The notes beneath the pieces were generated by a model. The model was not told the origin of the DNA. It saw only the letters and a list, made by a program, of their open reading frames with translations, and did no database searches. 64,000 nt of DNA from Oscillospiraceae bacterium (GTDB lineage: Bacteria; Bacillota; Clostridia; Oscillospirales; Oscillospiraceae): NCBI GenBank assembly GCA_902791215.1, contig CADAUZ010000012.1, positions 62,001 through 126,000 on the forward strand, in the 5' to 3' direction. The first letter of the stretch is position 1. Each line of letters begins with the position of its first letter. The translations under genes were made by a program, and so were the position numbers. Shown here piece after piece: positions 51,545-61,127 of this stretch.

Positions 51545-52144
51545 ATGGCTAAGAACAGAGAGCCCATTGCCAAGCACGCAAAGGCGCTGGGCATCAGCCC
51601 CGCCACCATGGGCTATTTCAAGAAGGAAACCACCAGAAATTCCAACAGCCAGGTCAGGCGTAAAAAGTCCGAGTACGCCCTGCAGCTGCAGGAGAAGCAG
51701 AAGGTCAAGTTCGTGTACGGCGTGCTGGAGAAGCAGTTCCGCGGTTACTACGAGCGCGCCGAGCGCATGTCCGGCAAGACCGGCGAGAACCTCCTCATCC
51801 AGCTTGAGAGCCGTCTGGACAACGTCGTCTACCGTCTGGGCTACGCCGCTACCCGCCGCGAGGCCCGTCAGATGGTCAACCACGGCCACTTCACCGTCAA
51901 CGGCCGCAAGGTCAACATCCCCAGCTACCAGGTGAAGCCCGGCATGGTCATCGCCATCAAAGAGAGCAGCCGCAGCATCGAGCGCTTCAAGGCCAATCTC
52001 GAGGCAAACGCGTACCACGTCATCCCCAAGTGGCTTGACTTCGACGCAAACAACATGGTCGGCAAGGTCGTCGCCGTCCCCGCCAGAGAAGATATCGATC
52101 TGCCCGTCGAAGAGCGCCTCATCGTCGAGTTGTACTCCAAGTAA
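51545..52144 (+). CDS. rpsD: 30S ribosomal protein S4
   Basis: 199 residues, uS4, a primary 16S rRNA binder with an S4 domain ([25 protein letters not shown]). The N-terminal part has no zinc cysteines (C-minus form). It is kept within the alpha operon. Confidence 0.98.
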   Translation: MAKNREPIAKHAKALGISPATMGYFKKETTRNSNSQVRRKKSEYALQLQEKQKVKFVYGVLEKQFRGYYERAERMSGKTGENLLIQLESRLDNVVYRLGYAATRREARQMVNHGHFTVNGRKVNIPSYQVKPGMVIAIKESSRSIERFKANLEANAYHVIPKWLDFDANNMVGKVVAVPAREDIDLPVEERLIVELYSK

Positions 52145-52223
52145 TAGACACCCTCACGAAATTGGTAAGCTGAATCACCGCAGCCCATTACGGGCAATCT
52201 TATAAGGAGGGTTATATAACTAT

Positions 52224-53177
52224 ATGATCGAAATTAAAAAGCCGCGTATCGAGTGCATTGAAACGCCCGCAGACAGCTCGTACGGCAAATATATCATCGA
52301 GCCTCTGGAGCGCGGCTATGGTACTACGCTTGGTAACTCTCTTCGCAGGGTACTTCTCTCTTCCCTCCCCGGCATCGCATGCACCAGCATCAAGATCGCC
52401 GGTGTTCAGCATGAGTTTTCCACCATCCCCGGCGTCAAGGAGGACGTGACGGAGATCGTGCTCAACGTCAAGAGCATTATCGCCCGCCTGCACTCCGAAG
52501 GCCCGAAGACCGTCTACATTGAAGCCTCCGGCGAGGGTCTTGTCACCGCCGGCGACATCAAGCCCGACGCTGAGGTGGAGATCCTCAACCCCGAGCAGCC
52601 CATCGCGACCCTCGGTCCCGACGGCGCCCTGAGCATGGAGCTGGTCCTTGACCACGGCAGAGGCTATGTCTCCGCCGACAAGAACAAGAACCCCCAGATG
52701 CCCATCGGCACCATCCCCGTCGACTCCATCTACACTCCCGTCCTCAAGGTCAACTACACGGTGGAGAACACCCGTGTCGGCAATCAGACCGACTTTGACA
52801 AGCTGACCATCGAGGTCTGGACGGACAAGACCATGACCGCAAGGGACGCCGTCTCTCTGGGCGCGAAGATCCTCTGCGACCATTTCACGCTTTTCACCAA
52901 CCTCTCCGACACCATCAGCGCCGGTTCCACCGTCGTCGAGAAGGTCGAGAAGGAGCCCGACACCATGCTCAAGATGACCATCGAAGAGCTGGATCTGTCC
53001 GTGAGAAGCTTCAACTGCCTCAAGCGCGCGAACATCAACACGGTTGAGGATCTGGTGAGCAAGACCCAGGACGAGATGATCAAGGTCCGCAACCTTGGCC
53101 GCAAGTCCCTGGAAGAGGTCGAGCACAAGCTGACCATGATGGGTCTGTCCCTCGCCAGCGACGACAACAACAACTAA
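52224..53177 (+). CDS. rpoA: RNA polymerase alpha subunit
   Basis: 317 residues. N-terminal dimerisation domain ([20 protein letters not shown]) and C-terminal DNA-binding domain ([24 protein letters not shown]...[10 protein letters not shown]). Preceded by AAGGAGGG; 79 bp after rpsD. Confidence 0.98.
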   Translation: MIEIKKPRIECIETPADSSYGKYIIEPLERGYGTTLGNSLRRVLLSSLPGIACTSIKIAGVQHEFSTIPGVKEDVTEIVLNVKSIIARLHSEGPKTVYIEASGEGLVTAGDIKPDAEVEILNPEQPIATLGPDGALSMELVLDHGRGYVSADKNKNPQMPIGTIPVDSIYTPVLKVNYTVENTRVGNQTDFDKLTIEVWTDKTMTARDAVSLGAKILCDHFTLFTNLSDTISAGSTVVEKVEKEPDTMLKMTIEELDLSVRSFNCLKRANINTVEDLVSKTQDEMIKVRNLGRKSLEEVEHKLTMMGLSLASDDNNN

Positions 53178-53216
53178 GCTACCTGTTAAGCTCTCAATTT
53201 AGGAGGAAACGATATT

Positions 53217-53558
53217 ATGCCTGGTACAAGAAAACTCGGCAAGACCACTTCCCAGCGCATGGCGATGCTCCGTCAGCAGGTGACCGACTTCCTGGACACC
53301 GGCCGCATGGAGACCACCGTCACCCGCTGCAAGGAAATCGCCCCTCTGGCCGAGAAGATGATCACCCTCGGCAAGGCGAAGGATCTGGCGGCCTACCGTC
53401 AGGCGCTGTCCTTCATCACCCGCGAGGACGTGGCCAAGAAGGTCTTTGACGAGATCGCCCCGAAGTATGCCGACCGCAACGGCGGCTACACCCGCATCAC
53501 CCGCATCGGCGCCCGCCGCGGCGACGCCGCCGAGGTCGCCGTGATCGAGCTCGTCTGA
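53217..53558 (+). CDS. rplQ: 50S ribosomal protein L17
   Basis: 113 residues, bL17. It starts [20 protein letters not shown] and ends [19 protein letters not shown]. Last gene of the operon. Confidence 0.98.
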   Translation: MPGTRKLGKTTSQRMAMLRQQVTDFLDTGRMETTVTRCKEIAPLAEKMITLGKAKDLAAYRQALSFITREDVAKKVFDEIAPKYADRNGGYTRITRIGARRGDAAEVAVIELV

Positions 53559-53570
53559 TCAATAAAAAAC

Positions 53571-53598
53571 AGCGCTGCTTTTGCAGCGCTATTTTTTT
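53571..53598. terminator. Bidirectional terminator between rplQ and the MocR-type gene
   Basis: An 8-bp perfect stem (53571-53578 with 53583-53590) with T-runs on both sides (ATTTTTTT on plus; TTTTTT on minus). The stop codon of the minus gene overlaps it. Confidence 0.9.
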
Positions 53599-54665
53599 AT
53601 GCCTTGTCTGAGCTTCCGCCGCCGTCGGTTGATGTAGCGTTCCAGCTCGCCGCTGTTTAAAAACTCCGCGAGGACGTACTGCTCGAAGACCGGGACGGCG
53701 CAGGCGTAGAAGCCCAGCTTTTGCCGCCAGGGCTCCACAAGCCCCTCCGGCAGCACCAGATAGGCCGTGCGCATGGAGGGGGCAAAGCTGCGTGAGAAGG
53801 TGTTGAGGTACAGCACCCGCTCCGGCGCGAGGGAGCATATCGTTTCGATCTGCTTCGTCACCGAGGCCAGCTCCGCGTCGTAGTCGTCCTCCACAATGAA
53901 GCTTTCCCGCGCCCGCGCCCAGGCGGCATACTCGTGGCGCTTGGAGGCCGAGGCCGTGACATGGCTGGGATAGCTGTTGAAGGGCGTGACGTGCAGAACC
54001 TCCGCCTCACAGTCCGAGAGCGCCGCAGAGAGGATGCCGTCCGCGCCCATCGGAAGGCCGAAGCAGCGCGCGCCGTTTGCCTCGTACACCTGGCGGATGC
54101 GGCTGTAACAGGGGTCCTCCAGAGCAATGCGGATGCCCTGGCCGAAAAACTGGGCGATGAGCGAATAGAGATACTCCGCGCCCGCGCCCACCAGGATGCG
54201 CTCCGGCGAGACGCTTAGGCCCCGGCTGCGGGCAATGTAGGCTGCGATGGCCTGCCGCAGCTCGGGCACGCCGCCACCGGGACTGCGCTCGAGCAGGCGG
54301 CGGTCATACTCCGTGAGCACCCGGCGCATGGTCTTGGCCAGCACCGAGAAGGGGAAATCCGCCGGGGCGCTGAGGGGCGCGGCCGGGACGGCGGCAAGGG
54401 GCAGCGGCGTCTCGTTCCCCGCCGCGCCGCCGAAGCAGGCGTAGAGCCCCGAGCGCTCCCGCGCCTCGGCGTAGCCCTCGTCCACCAGCAGGTTCAGCGC
54501 GTGCTCCACCGTCACAAGGCTCACGCCCAGCTCCCCGGCCAGCAGGCGCTTGGAGGGCAGCTTCGTCCCCCGCGGGATCACGCCGGAAACGATATCCGCT
54601 TTAAGCTGTTCATAAATCTGCATATAGGCGCTCTTTCGCACTGCACGGTCGATCGTGTATTTCAT
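53589..54665 (-). CDS. MocR-type regulator (GntR HTH + aminotransferase-like domain), truncated
   Basis: 358 residues. GntR winged helix (about 10-75; TKLPSKRLLAGELGVSLVTVEHALNLL) fused to a fold-type I aminotransferase-like effector domain (VEDDYDAEL). Compared with GabR, the Schiff-base Lys of the TFSK motif is Arg292 (TFSRS), and the protein ends where ~85 residues of C-terminal domain should follow. Covalent PLP binding is thus unlikely; the regulator may be constitutive or sense another ligand. Divergent from an ECF S-component gene, its probable target. Its stop lies in the rplQ terminator. Confidence 0.85.
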   Translation of the reverse strand: MKYTIDRAVRKSAYMQIYEQLKADIVSGVIPRGTKLPSKRLLAGELGVSLVTVEHALNLLVDEGYAEARERSGLYACFGGAAGNETPLPLAAVPAAPLSAPADFPFSVLAKTMRRVLTEYDRRLLERSPGGGVPELRQAIAAYIARSRGLSVSPERILVGAGAEYLYSLIAQFFGQGIRIALEDPCYSRIRQVYEANGARCFGLPMGADGILSAALSDCEAEVLHVTPFNSYPSHVTASASKRHEYAAWARARESFIVEDDYDAELASVTKQIETICSLAPERVLYLNTFSRSFAPSMRTAYLVLPEGLVEPWRQKLGFYACAVPVFEQYVLAEFLNSGELERYINRRRRKLRQGIKK

Positions 54666-54758
54666 CTGGTCTTATAAAAAACTCCTTAACTGGCAATATG
54701 CATAAGTTCAGTTTCTGATTATAATGCAGCCATACCAAAAGTCAAGGGGTTGGTTTCT

Positions 54759-55286
54759 GTGAACGAAAAGAAATTCCGTACCAAAGACCTGACCGTGACG
54801 GCCCTGCTGATGGCGCTGAACATCATCATGAGCACCAGCGTCCTGTCGATCCCCGTCCCCGGCGGTCACATGTATTTGAACGATGTGGTCATCGTCACGG
54901 CGGCGATCCTGCTCGAGCCGTTCTACGCCTTCCTGGTTGGCGGTGTCGGGGCCTTCATCGGCGATATGCTCTTTTACCCTGCGCCCATGTTCGTGTCGCT
55001 CGCGGTACACGGCCTGCAGGCGGTGGTGATTTCCCTGTTCGTCCACCGCTTCATGAAGGAGAAGCCCTTCCCCACCTCCCTCATCGGCAGCGTGATCGGC
55101 TGGGTCATCACCTTCACCGGCTACAGCCTGGGCCGCGCCTACGTCTACAGCACGCCCGCCTACGCGGTGGCAAAGCTCCCGTTTCAGATTTTGCAGACAG
55201 CGGTCGGCACCGCCGTCGCGCTCTTCCTCTGCTGGGGCCCGCCAAAGCTGGTGAAGCTCTATCAGAAGGAGTTCGGGAAAGCGTAA
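54759..55286 (+). CDS. ECF transporter S component
   Basis: 175 residues, about six membrane helices; substrate-binding subunit of an energy-coupling-factor vitamin importer (KDLTVTALLMALNIIMST, PVPGGHMYLNDVVIVTAAILLEPFYAFLVGGVGAFIGDML). GTG start with AAGGGG 9 nt upstream. The divergent MocR-type gene suggests vitamin B6 or a related compound, but this is inference; the shared EcfA/T genes are not in the window. A TATAAT at 54720-54725 lacks a good -35, as expected for activated expression. Confidence 0.85.
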   Translation: MNEKKFRTKDLTVTALLMALNIIMSTSVLSIPVPGGHMYLNDVVIVTAAILLEPFYAFLVGGVGAFIGDMLFYPAPMFVSLAVHGLQAVVISLFVHRFMKEKPFPTSLIGSVIGWVITFTGYSLGRAYVYSTPAYAVAKLPFQILQTAVGTAVALFLCWGPPKLVKLYQKEFGKA

Positions 55287-55288
55287 GT

Positions 55289-55385
55289 TTTGAAAGTGAA
55301 AAGTGGAAAGTGAAAAGTGGAGTTAAGGAGTCGCTGCGCGACGAGTTTAATATGCGCCGAAGGCGCTCCTTAACTCCACATTTTT
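55289..55385. repeat. Heptamer-arm hairpin repeat family C, copy 4
   Basis: AGTGAAA/AGTGGAA heptamers, then GTGGAGTTAAGG inverted at CCTTAACTCCAC, enclosing TCGCTGCGCGACGA, the same inner palindrome as copy 1. It lies between the ECF gene and the rplJ promoter. Confidence 0.75.
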
Positions 55386-55395
55386 AAAAAATTGC

Positions 55396-55424
55396 TTGAC
55401 AATTCCTCGCATACCTGTTATATT
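55396..55424 (+). promoter_or_regulatory. Promoter of rplJ-rplL
   Basis: TTGACA (55396-55401), 17 bp, TATATT (55419-55424). Confidence 0.88.
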
Positions 55425-55430
55425 ATCTGA

Positions 55431-55580
55431 GCGCTCCGAAGACAGCAGGTGGGTTTAGGCCCGTAAATCCTGCCGAGGACATCAACATGATTCTTGATCG
55501 TTTCGTGTCCTTGCGTCTTTATGTCGCAGGGGCTTTTCTTTTTGAGCGCGGTATCAATCGTGTGGAGGTGAAAAACACAC
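55431..55580 (+). promoter_or_regulatory. Ribosomal L10 leader with attenuator
   Basis: Contains the conserved L10-leader words GACAGCAGGTG and CCTGCCGAGG, which form the L10(L12)4 binding structure; free L10 complex represses the operon. A stem CCTTGCG/CGCAGGG followed by GCTTTTCTTTTT (about 55508-55542) is a candidate attenuator. Confidence 0.85.
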
Positions 55581-56105
55581 ATGCCTAACGCAAAGGTTCT
55601 CAGCGAAAAACAGGCGATCGTCGAAGCTCTCGCCCAGCGCATCCAGAACGCAGGCGCCGGCGTCATCGTTGACTACCGCGGTATCACCGTGGCCGAGGAC
55701 ACCGCTCTGCGCGCCGAGCTGCGCAAGGACGGCGTCGAGTATTCCGTCGTCAAGAACACGCTGACCAGAAAGGCCCTGGACAAGCTGGGGATGAGTGATC
55801 TCGATCACGTCCTCAACGGCACCACCTCTCTGGCCACCGCCGAGAAGGACCCCATCGCTCCTTTCCGTATCATCAATGATTACAGCAAGAAGCTGGGTGA
55901 TCGTTTCAACGTCAAGGCCGCCTTCATGGAGGGCAAGGTCCTCAATGACGCGGAGATCGAAATGATGTCCACTCTCGGTTCCAAGGAAGCTCTGTATTCC
56001 AAGGTCCTGGGCACTATGATCGCGCCCATCACGGGTCTCGCCGTCTGCCTCGGTCAGATTCTCGAGCAGAAGGGCGGCTCCGTCGAAGCCCCCGCAGCCG
56101 AATAA
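55581..56105 (+). CDS. rplJ: 50S ribosomal protein L10
   Basis: 174 residues, uL10, base of the L12 stalk. VIVDYRGITVAEDTALRAELRK and VKNTLTRKAL are diagnostic. Preceded by GGAGGTG. The usual upstream rplK-rplA are not here. Confidence 0.97.
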   Translation: MPNAKVLSEKQAIVEALAQRIQNAGAGVIVDYRGITVAEDTALRAELRKDGVEYSVVKNTLTRKALDKLGMSDLDHVLNGTTSLATAEKDPIAPFRIINDYSKKLGDRFNVKAAFMEGKVLNDAEIEMMSTLGSKEALYSKVLGTMIAPITGLAVCLGQILEQKGGSVEAPAAE

Positions 56106-56141
56106 TCGGCGTCACAAAGATTTTTAATGGAGGAAATTATC

Positions 56142-56510
56142 ATGAGTGAAAAAATCGCCGCCATGATCGAAGAGATCAAAGGCCTTTCCGTTCTTGAGCT
56201 CAGCGAGCTCGTCCACGCCCTCGAGGACACCTTCGGTGTCTCCGCCGCTGCCGTCGCCGCCGGTCCCGCAGTCGCTGCCGGCCCCGTCGTCGAAGAGAAG
56301 ACCGAGTTTGACGTTGTCATGACCAGCTTCGGTGCTGAGAAGATCAAGGTCATCAAGGAAGTCCGCGGCATCACCGGTCTCGGCCTCGCCGAGGCAAAGG
56401 CCATGGTCGAAGGCGTCCCCGCCAAGATCAAGGAAGGCGTTTCCAAGGAAGACGCCGAGGCCCTCAAGGCTCAGCTCGAGGCTGTCGGCGCTACCGTCGA
56501 GCTCAAGTAA
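56142..56510 (+). CDS. rplL: 50S ribosomal protein L7/L12
   Basis: 122 residues, bL12. N-terminal dimerisation domain, Ala/Val/Gly hinge ([14 protein letters not shown]) and C-terminal factor-binding domain ([24 protein letters not shown]). AATGGAGGA precedes the ATG. Confidence 0.98.
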   Translation: MSEKIAAMIEEIKGLSVLELSELVHALEDTFGVSAAAVAAGPAVAAGPVVEEKTEFDVVMTSFGAEKIKVIKEVRGITGLGLAEAKAMVEGVPAKIKEGVSKEDAEALKAQLEAVGATVELK

Positions 56511-56530
56511 TTTATACTTGTGCATACAGA

Positions 56531-56562
56531 AAACTCCGTCTCGCAAGAGGCGGAGTTTTTCT
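56531..56562 (+). terminator. Terminator after rplL
   Basis: An 11-bp stem with one G-U pair (56531-56541 with 56548-56558) followed by TTCTT. Confidence 0.85.
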
Positions 56563-56648
56563 TATGCTTTGCCTCCCCCAGCCTCCTGCGGCGCTTGAGG
56601 GAAGGGTTTGCCGTTATTGGACAGCTTACATCTTTTAGCGTACATACA

Positions 56649-56758
56649 GTAGGGGCGATTCATGAATCGCCCGGCGAAGAGCGTGGTTTTTTCATCAGCA
56701 CCCGGCACAATCGGGAAACCCGTCGCTGCTTGCGGGCGCTTCGTGAAGCTCCCCTACA
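56649..56758. repeat. Palindromic repeat family A, copy 4
   Basis: GTAGGGGCGATTCATGAATCG at the left (palindromic GATTCATGAATC) to GGGCGCTTCGTGAAGC-TCCCCTAC at the right, with a central CCCGGCACAATCGGG hairpin. Confidence 0.75.
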
Positions 56759-56769
56759 AGAAGCGTCCT

Positions 56770-56921
56770 ACTATATATAGGGGCGATTCATGAATCGCCC
56801 GATGGAAAAACGTGAGACTGCTTTATCCCCGGGCATAATCGGGGATCTCCGGAGCTGCCTCACGGGCGCTTCGTGAAGCGCCCCTACGAAGGCCCCTTCG
56901 AAGCGACCATACTATATATAG
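56770..56921. repeat. Palindromic repeat family A, copy 5, flanked by a direct repeat
   Basis: Core 56779-56887, the same plan as copy 4. TACTATATATAG occurs at 56770-56781 and 56910-56921 and may be a target-site duplication. From 56922 to 57013 only AT-rich sequence preceding the rpsJ promoter is seen. Confidence 0.65.
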
Positions 56922-57013
56922 TATAGAAGAAACTCTTTTACCGCAATGAAACCATTTTCGTCAGTGATCACAAAAAACACGAAAAATTTTCTTGCAAAAA
57001 GCCAAAAAAGTTC

Positions 57014-57042
57014 TTGACTTATGTCACCTGTACTGGTATATT
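57014..57042 (+). promoter_or_regulatory. Promoter of the S10 operon
   Basis: TTGACT (57014-57019), 17 bp, TATATT (57037-57042). Confidence 0.87.
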
Positions 57043-57049
57043 AAATAAG

Positions 57050-57350
57050 CGCCTGTGCGGAGCACAGACGTGTTATGCGATGAAGCGGGAGATTGCTCGG
57101 AATCCCGAGGTAACTTCCGTGGAGTATGTCCGGTACCGGTTTTCCGGTACGCAATCGGGCGGCTGAAACCTCTCCGATACACGCGTATATCGCGCGGCGC
57201 GGAGTGCGAACCGGCCAGAAAAGCCGGTTTGTTTTTCGGACGCGGCCTGATACGCACGGTTGTGTGTATAGGAAATCCGGGTTTCATCCGTACGCATAAG
57301 GACGGAGCCAATGCCGTCGCAAAAAACGTACGAAAAAGGAGAAAACACCC
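57050..57350 (+). promoter_or_regulatory. ~300-nt leader of the S10 operon with internal terminator-like hairpin
   Basis: Hairpin GTACCGG/CCGGTAC (near 57132-57149), then AACCGGC (57209-57215) / GCCGGTT (57223-57229) followed by TTGTTTTTC, which looks like an attenuator. No ORF of note. Confidence 0.6.
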
Positions 57351-57665
57351 ATGGCAGCAGCAAAGAACATGATCCGCATCCGCCTCAAGGCTTATGACCA
57401 CCAGCTCATCGACAAGGCCGCCGAGACCATCGTCGAGGCCGCCAAGCGCACCGATGCCAAGGTCTCCGGTCCCATCCCCCTGCCCACCAAGACCGAGATC
57501 GTCACCATCCTGCGCGCCGTCCACAAGTACAAGGACAGCCGTGAGCAGTTCGAGCGCCGCACCCACAAGCGCCTCATCGACATCGTCGCCCCCACCCAGA
57601 AGACGGTCGAGGCCCTGATGAACCTCGAGGTTCCCGCCGGCGTCGAAATCGAGATCAAGCTTTAA
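57351..57665 (+). CDS. rpsJ: 30S ribosomal protein S10
   Basis: 104 residues, uS10 (NusE). [22 protein letters not shown] and the [14 protein letters not shown] loop are diagnostic. First gene of the S10 operon; a 278-bp gap follows before rplC. Confidence 0.98.
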   Translation: MAAAKNMIRIRLKAYDHQLIDKAAETIVEAAKRTDAKVSGPIPLPTKTEIVTILRAVHKYKDSREQFERRTHKRLIDIVAPTQKTVEALMNLEVPAGVEIEIKL

Positions 57666-57943
57666 AAGGCAAACACACCATCGTCTGCCTGAAAAACAGG
57701 CGGCCAAGTTCCCGGTTCACAACCGGGCCCACACATTATAAATGACCCACAGTTTACAGCTTGCGTCTGTAAACGGGTTAAGTTGCCAGCCTCTGAATAC
57801 GGCTGCGGCGGAAAGCGCCGACTTGAAGCAAGCCCAAACCCCGGTGCTGTCAAACGCACCTGTCGAGAAGACGAAACTTCAGATCTGCACGATCCCCGTA
57901 ACGTATTGAAAGCGAGGTAACCAATAACCAAGGAGGAAAAAAT
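57666..57943 (+). promoter_or_regulatory. Long untranslated rpsJ-rplC spacer
   Basis: No ORF. Several GC hairpins (for example CTGCCTGAAAAACAGGCGG, CCCGGTTCACAACCGGG, GTTTACAGCTTGCGTCTGTAAAC). Neighbouring ribosomal genes are mostly under 20 bp apart, so this may be an intra-operon regulatory RNA or processing site. Confidence 0.45.
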
Positions 57944-58672
57944 ATGAAGAAGGCCATTATTGGCAAGAAGGTCGGCATGACGCAGATCTTCGACGAGGCC
58001 GGCAAGGTCATTCCCGTGACCGTTATCGAAGCCGGTCCCTGCACGGTCGTCTCCAAGATGACCAAGGACAAGGAAGGCTACGATGCCGTCCAGTTCGGTT
58101 ACGAGGAAGTAGCCGAGAAGAAGCTCACCAAGCCTGAAGCCGGCCACCTCAAGAAGGCGGGCGTAGGCATGGTCAAGCACCTCAAGGAGTTCCGTCTTGC
58201 GGACTCTTCCAAGCTCGAGGTCGGCGACACTGTCAAGGCTGACATCTTCGCCGAGGGCGACAAGGTCGACGTTACCGGCACCAGCAAGGGCCACGGCTAC
58301 GCGGGCGTTATCAAGCGCTTCGGCCAGGGCCGCACCCCCACCAGCCATGGCGGCGGTCCTGTTCACCGTCACGCGGGCTCCATGGGCTCCAGCACCGATC
58401 CTTCCCGCATTTTCCCGGGCAAGAAGCAGGCTGGCCACATGGGTGTCGAGCAGGTCACCGTTCAGAACCTCGACATCGTCAAGGTCGACGCTGAGCTGAA
58501 TCTCATCGCCGTTCGCGGCGCCATCCCCGGCCCCAAGGGCAGCATCGTGTATATCAAGGATACCGTCAAGGTTCAGCCCGTCAAGAAGGGCGATGCCGGT
58601 CAGGTCACCCTCAACCCGCAGAAGCAGTCTGGTCGCGGCAATCCCCAGAAGGCTTCCGCCCGTACTCGTTAA
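57944..58672 (+). CDS. rplC: 50S ribosomal protein L3
   Basis: 242 residues, uL3, near the peptidyl transferase centre. KKVGMTQIFDEAGKVIPVTVIEAGPC and GHGYAGVIKRFGQGR are diagnostic. It is ~30 residues longer than Bacillus L3 because of a Gln/Lys/Arg-rich C-terminal tail. Confidence 0.97.
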   Translation: MKKAIIGKKVGMTQIFDEAGKVIPVTVIEAGPCTVVSKMTKDKEGYDAVQFGYEEVAEKKLTKPEAGHLKKAGVGMVKHLKEFRLADSSKLEVGDTVKADIFAEGDKVDVTGTSKGHGYAGVIKRFGQGRTPTSHGGGPVHRHAGSMGSSTDPSRIFPGKKQAGHMGVEQVTVQNLDIVKVDAELNLIAVRGAIPGPKGSIVYIKDTVKVQPVKKGDAGQVTLNPQKQSGRGNPQKASARTR

Positions 58673-58691
58673 GGAAAGGAGAGCAGCATAA

Positions 58692-59315
58692 ATGCCTACT
58701 GCTAATGTTTTCAATATGGCAGGCGAGAAGATCGGTCAGATCGAGCTCTCCGAGGCCATCTTCGGCGTCGAGCCGAACAAGAGCGTCCTGCATGACGTGG
58801 TCAAGAATCACCTGGCCAACTGCCGTCAGGGCACCCAGAGCGCCCTCACCAAGGGTGAGGTCAGCTACACCACCCGCAAGCCGTGGCGCCAGAAGGGCAC
58901 CGGCCGCGCCCGTGCCGGTTACGCCGGCTCCCCCGTGTGGTATCACGGCGGCGTCGCCTTCGCTCCCAAGCCCCGCGACTACAGCTACACCCTCAACAAG
59001 AAGGTCAGACGCCTGGCTCTCAAGTCCGCTCTGTCCTCCAAGGCTGCCGAGGGGGAGATCCTGGTCATTGACGGCATGAAGATGGACGAGATCAAGACCA
59101 AGACCTTCGCAAAGCTCCTCACCAAGATCGGTGTGGACGGCAAGGCCCTCGTCGTGACCGAGAACGTTGACGAAAAGGTCCTCAAGTCCGCCCGCAACAT
59201 CGACGGCGTCGAGTGCACCTTCGCCAACATCCTCAGCCCCTATATGATTCTCACCAACGGCAAGATGGTGGTTGACAAGGCCGCCCTCGCCAAGATCGAG
59301 GAGGTGTTCGCCTGA
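58692..59315 (+). CDS. rplD: 50S ribosomal protein L4
   Basis: 207 residues, uL4. The exit-tunnel loop (KPWRQKGTGRARAGYAGSPVW) is clear. The stop overlaps the ATG of rplW (TGATG). Confidence 0.98.
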   Translation: MPTANVFNMAGEKIGQIELSEAIFGVEPNKSVLHDVVKNHLANCRQGTQSALTKGEVSYTTRKPWRQKGTGRARAGYAGSPVWYHGGVAFAPKPRDYSYTLNKKVRRLALKSALSSKAAEGEILVIDGMKMDEIKTKTFAKLLTKIGVDGKALVVTENVDEKVLKSARNIDGVECTFANILSPYMILTNGKMVVDKAALAKIEEVFA

Positions 59316-59611
59316 TGAAGACCGCATATGATGTCGTCATTCGCCCCATCATCACCGAGCAGTCCATGGAAGACCTGGACATCAAGAAGTATGCCTTTGA
59401 GGTCGCCAAGGACGCCAACAAGATCGAGATCAAGAAGGCCATCGAAGAGATCTTCGACGTGACCGTGATCAAGGTCACCACCACGAACGTGCACGGCAAG
59501 GCCAAGCGCCAGGGCGCTTACCCCGCAGGCCGCACCGCTTCCTGGAAAAAGGCCGTTGTCAAGCTGAGCGCCGATTCCAAGAACATCGAGCTCTTCGAAG
59601 GCATGGTTTAA
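59315..59611 (+). CDS. rplW: 50S ribosomal protein L23
   Basis: 98 residues, uL23 at the tunnel exit, docking site for SRP and trigger factor. YDVVIRPIITEQSM and VTTTNVHGKAKRQG are diagnostic. Confidence 0.98.
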   Translation: MKTAYDVVIRPIITEQSMEDLDIKKYAFEVAKDANKIEIKKAIEEIFDVTVIKVTTTNVHGKAKRQGAYPAGRTASWKKAVVKLSADSKNIELFEGMV

Positions 59612-59624
59612 GGAGGAAGAATAA

Positions 59625-60461
59625 ATGGCTATCAAAACCTACAGACCGACTACTCCTTCCAGACGCCATATGAGCGTCTCCGGCTTCGACGGAGTCGATA
59701 AACACGCAAAACCCGAGAAGAGCCTCGTTGAGGTCCTCAAGAAGAACGCCGGCCGCAACAGCTACGGCCACATCACCGTCCGCCACCAGGGCGGCGGCAA
59801 CCGTCAGAAGTACCGCGTCATCGACTTTAAACGCGACAAGCGTGAGGTCGAGGGCAAGGTCCTCCGTCTCGAGTACGATCCCAACCGCAGCGCCTACATC
59901 GCGCTGGTCGAGTATGCCGACGGCGAGCGCCGCTACATCCTCGCTCCCGTAGGCCTCGGCGCAGGTGATGCCGTCATGGCTTCCGCCGCTGCCGACATCA
60001 AGCCCGGCAACGCCCTGCCCATGGCCAACATCCCCGTCGGCACCGTCATCCACAACATCGAGCTCTACCCCGGCAAGGGCGCGCAGCTTGTCCGTAGCGC
60101 CGGCGTCGCCGCTCAGCTCATGGCCAAGGAAAACGGTATGGCCACCGTGCGTCTGCCTTCCGGCGAGATGCGCAAGGTCCGCATGGACTGCTTTGCCACC
60201 ATCGGTCAGGTCGGCAACATCGACCACGCCAATGTCCACATCGGCAAGGCCGGCCGCAAACGCCACATGGGTTGGCGTCCCACTGTCCGCGGTTCTGTCA
60301 TGAACCCTGTTGACCACCCGCACGGCGGCGGCGAAGGCAAGTCCCCTGTCGGCCGTCCCGGCCCTGTCACCCCGTGGGGCAAGCCCGCACTGGGTTACAA
60401 GACCCGCAAGACGAAGAACCGCACCGATAAGTTCATCGTCAAGCGCCGCAACGCCAAGTAA
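59625..60461 (+). CDS. rplB: 50S ribosomal protein L2
   Basis: 278 residues, uL2. [13 protein letters not shown] start, [22 protein letters not shown], and the [11 protein letters not shown] loop near the peptidyl transferase centre. Confidence 0.98.
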   Translation: MAIKTYRPTTPSRRHMSVSGFDGVDKHAKPEKSLVEVLKKNAGRNSYGHITVRHQGGGNRQKYRVIDFKRDKREVEGKVLRLEYDPNRSAYIALVEYADGERRYILAPVGLGAGDAVMASAAADIKPGNALPMANIPVGTVIHNIELYPGKGAQLVRSAGVAAQLMAKENGMATVRLPSGEMRKVRMDCFATIGQVGNIDHANVHIGKAGRKRHMGWRPTVRGSVMNPVDHPHGGGEGKSPVGRPGPVTPWGKPALGYKTRKTKNRTDKFIVKRRNAK

Positions 60462-60475
60462 GGAGGGAATCGTAA

Positions 60476-60748
60476 ATGAGCAGAAGCATTAAAAAGGGCC
60501 CCTTCGCAGCTCCCGAGCTCCTAAAGAGAGTCGATGAGATGAACAAGAGCGGCAACAAGCAGGTCGTCAAGACCTGGAGCCGTTCCTCCACGATCTTCCC
60601 GTCCTTCGTCGGACACACCATCGCCGTCCACGACGGCCGCCGTCATGTGCCCGTGTACGTCACCGAGGATATGGTCGGCCACAAGCTGGGCGAGTTCGCC
60701 CCCACCCGTACCTTCCGCGGCCACGCCGGCAGCAAGACCGGCAAGTAA
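60476..60748 (+). CDS. rpsS: 30S ribosomal protein S19
   Basis: 90 residues, uS19. SRSIKKGPF start, [22 protein letters not shown] and [14 protein letters not shown] are diagnostic. Confidence 0.98.
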   Translation: MSRSIKKGPFAAPELLKRVDEMNKSGNKQVVKTWSRSSTIFPSFVGHTIAVHDGRRHVPVYVTEDMVGHKLGEFAPTRTFRGHAGSKTGK

Positions 60749-60762
60749 GAGGAGGTCAGACA

Positions 60763-61110
60763 ATGGACGAAAAGAAAATTGCCCGGGCCGAGCATAAGTA
60801 CGCCCGTATTTCCCCCCGCAAGGTTGAGATCATCTGCAACATGATCCGCGGCAAGGACGTCAAGCTTGCCCGCGCCCTGATGGAGCACACTCCCAAGGCC
60901 GGCTGCGAGCTGATGATCAAGGTGCTTGACAGCGCCGCCGCCAATGCAGAGAACAACTTCGAGATGGACCCCGAGAAGCTCTACGTGTGCCAGACCTACG
61001 TCGGCGCCGGCCCCATCCTCAAGAGGGGCATGCCCAGAGCTCAGGGCCGTATGTACCGCATCAACAAGCGCACCAGCCACATCACCATCTGCGTGGCTGA
61101 GAGAGACTAA
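60763..61110 (+). CDS. rplV: 50S ribosomal protein L22
   Basis: 115 residues, uL22, lining the exit tunnel. [20 protein letters not shown] and [19 protein letters not shown] are diagnostic. Confidence 0.98.
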   Translation: MDEKKIARAEHKYARISPRKVEIICNMIRGKDVKLARALMEHTPKAGCELMIKVLDSAAANAENNFEMDPEKLYVCQTYVGAGPILKRGMPRAQGRMYRINKRTSHITICVAERD

Positions 61111-61127
61111 GGGAAGGAGGCAGAATT

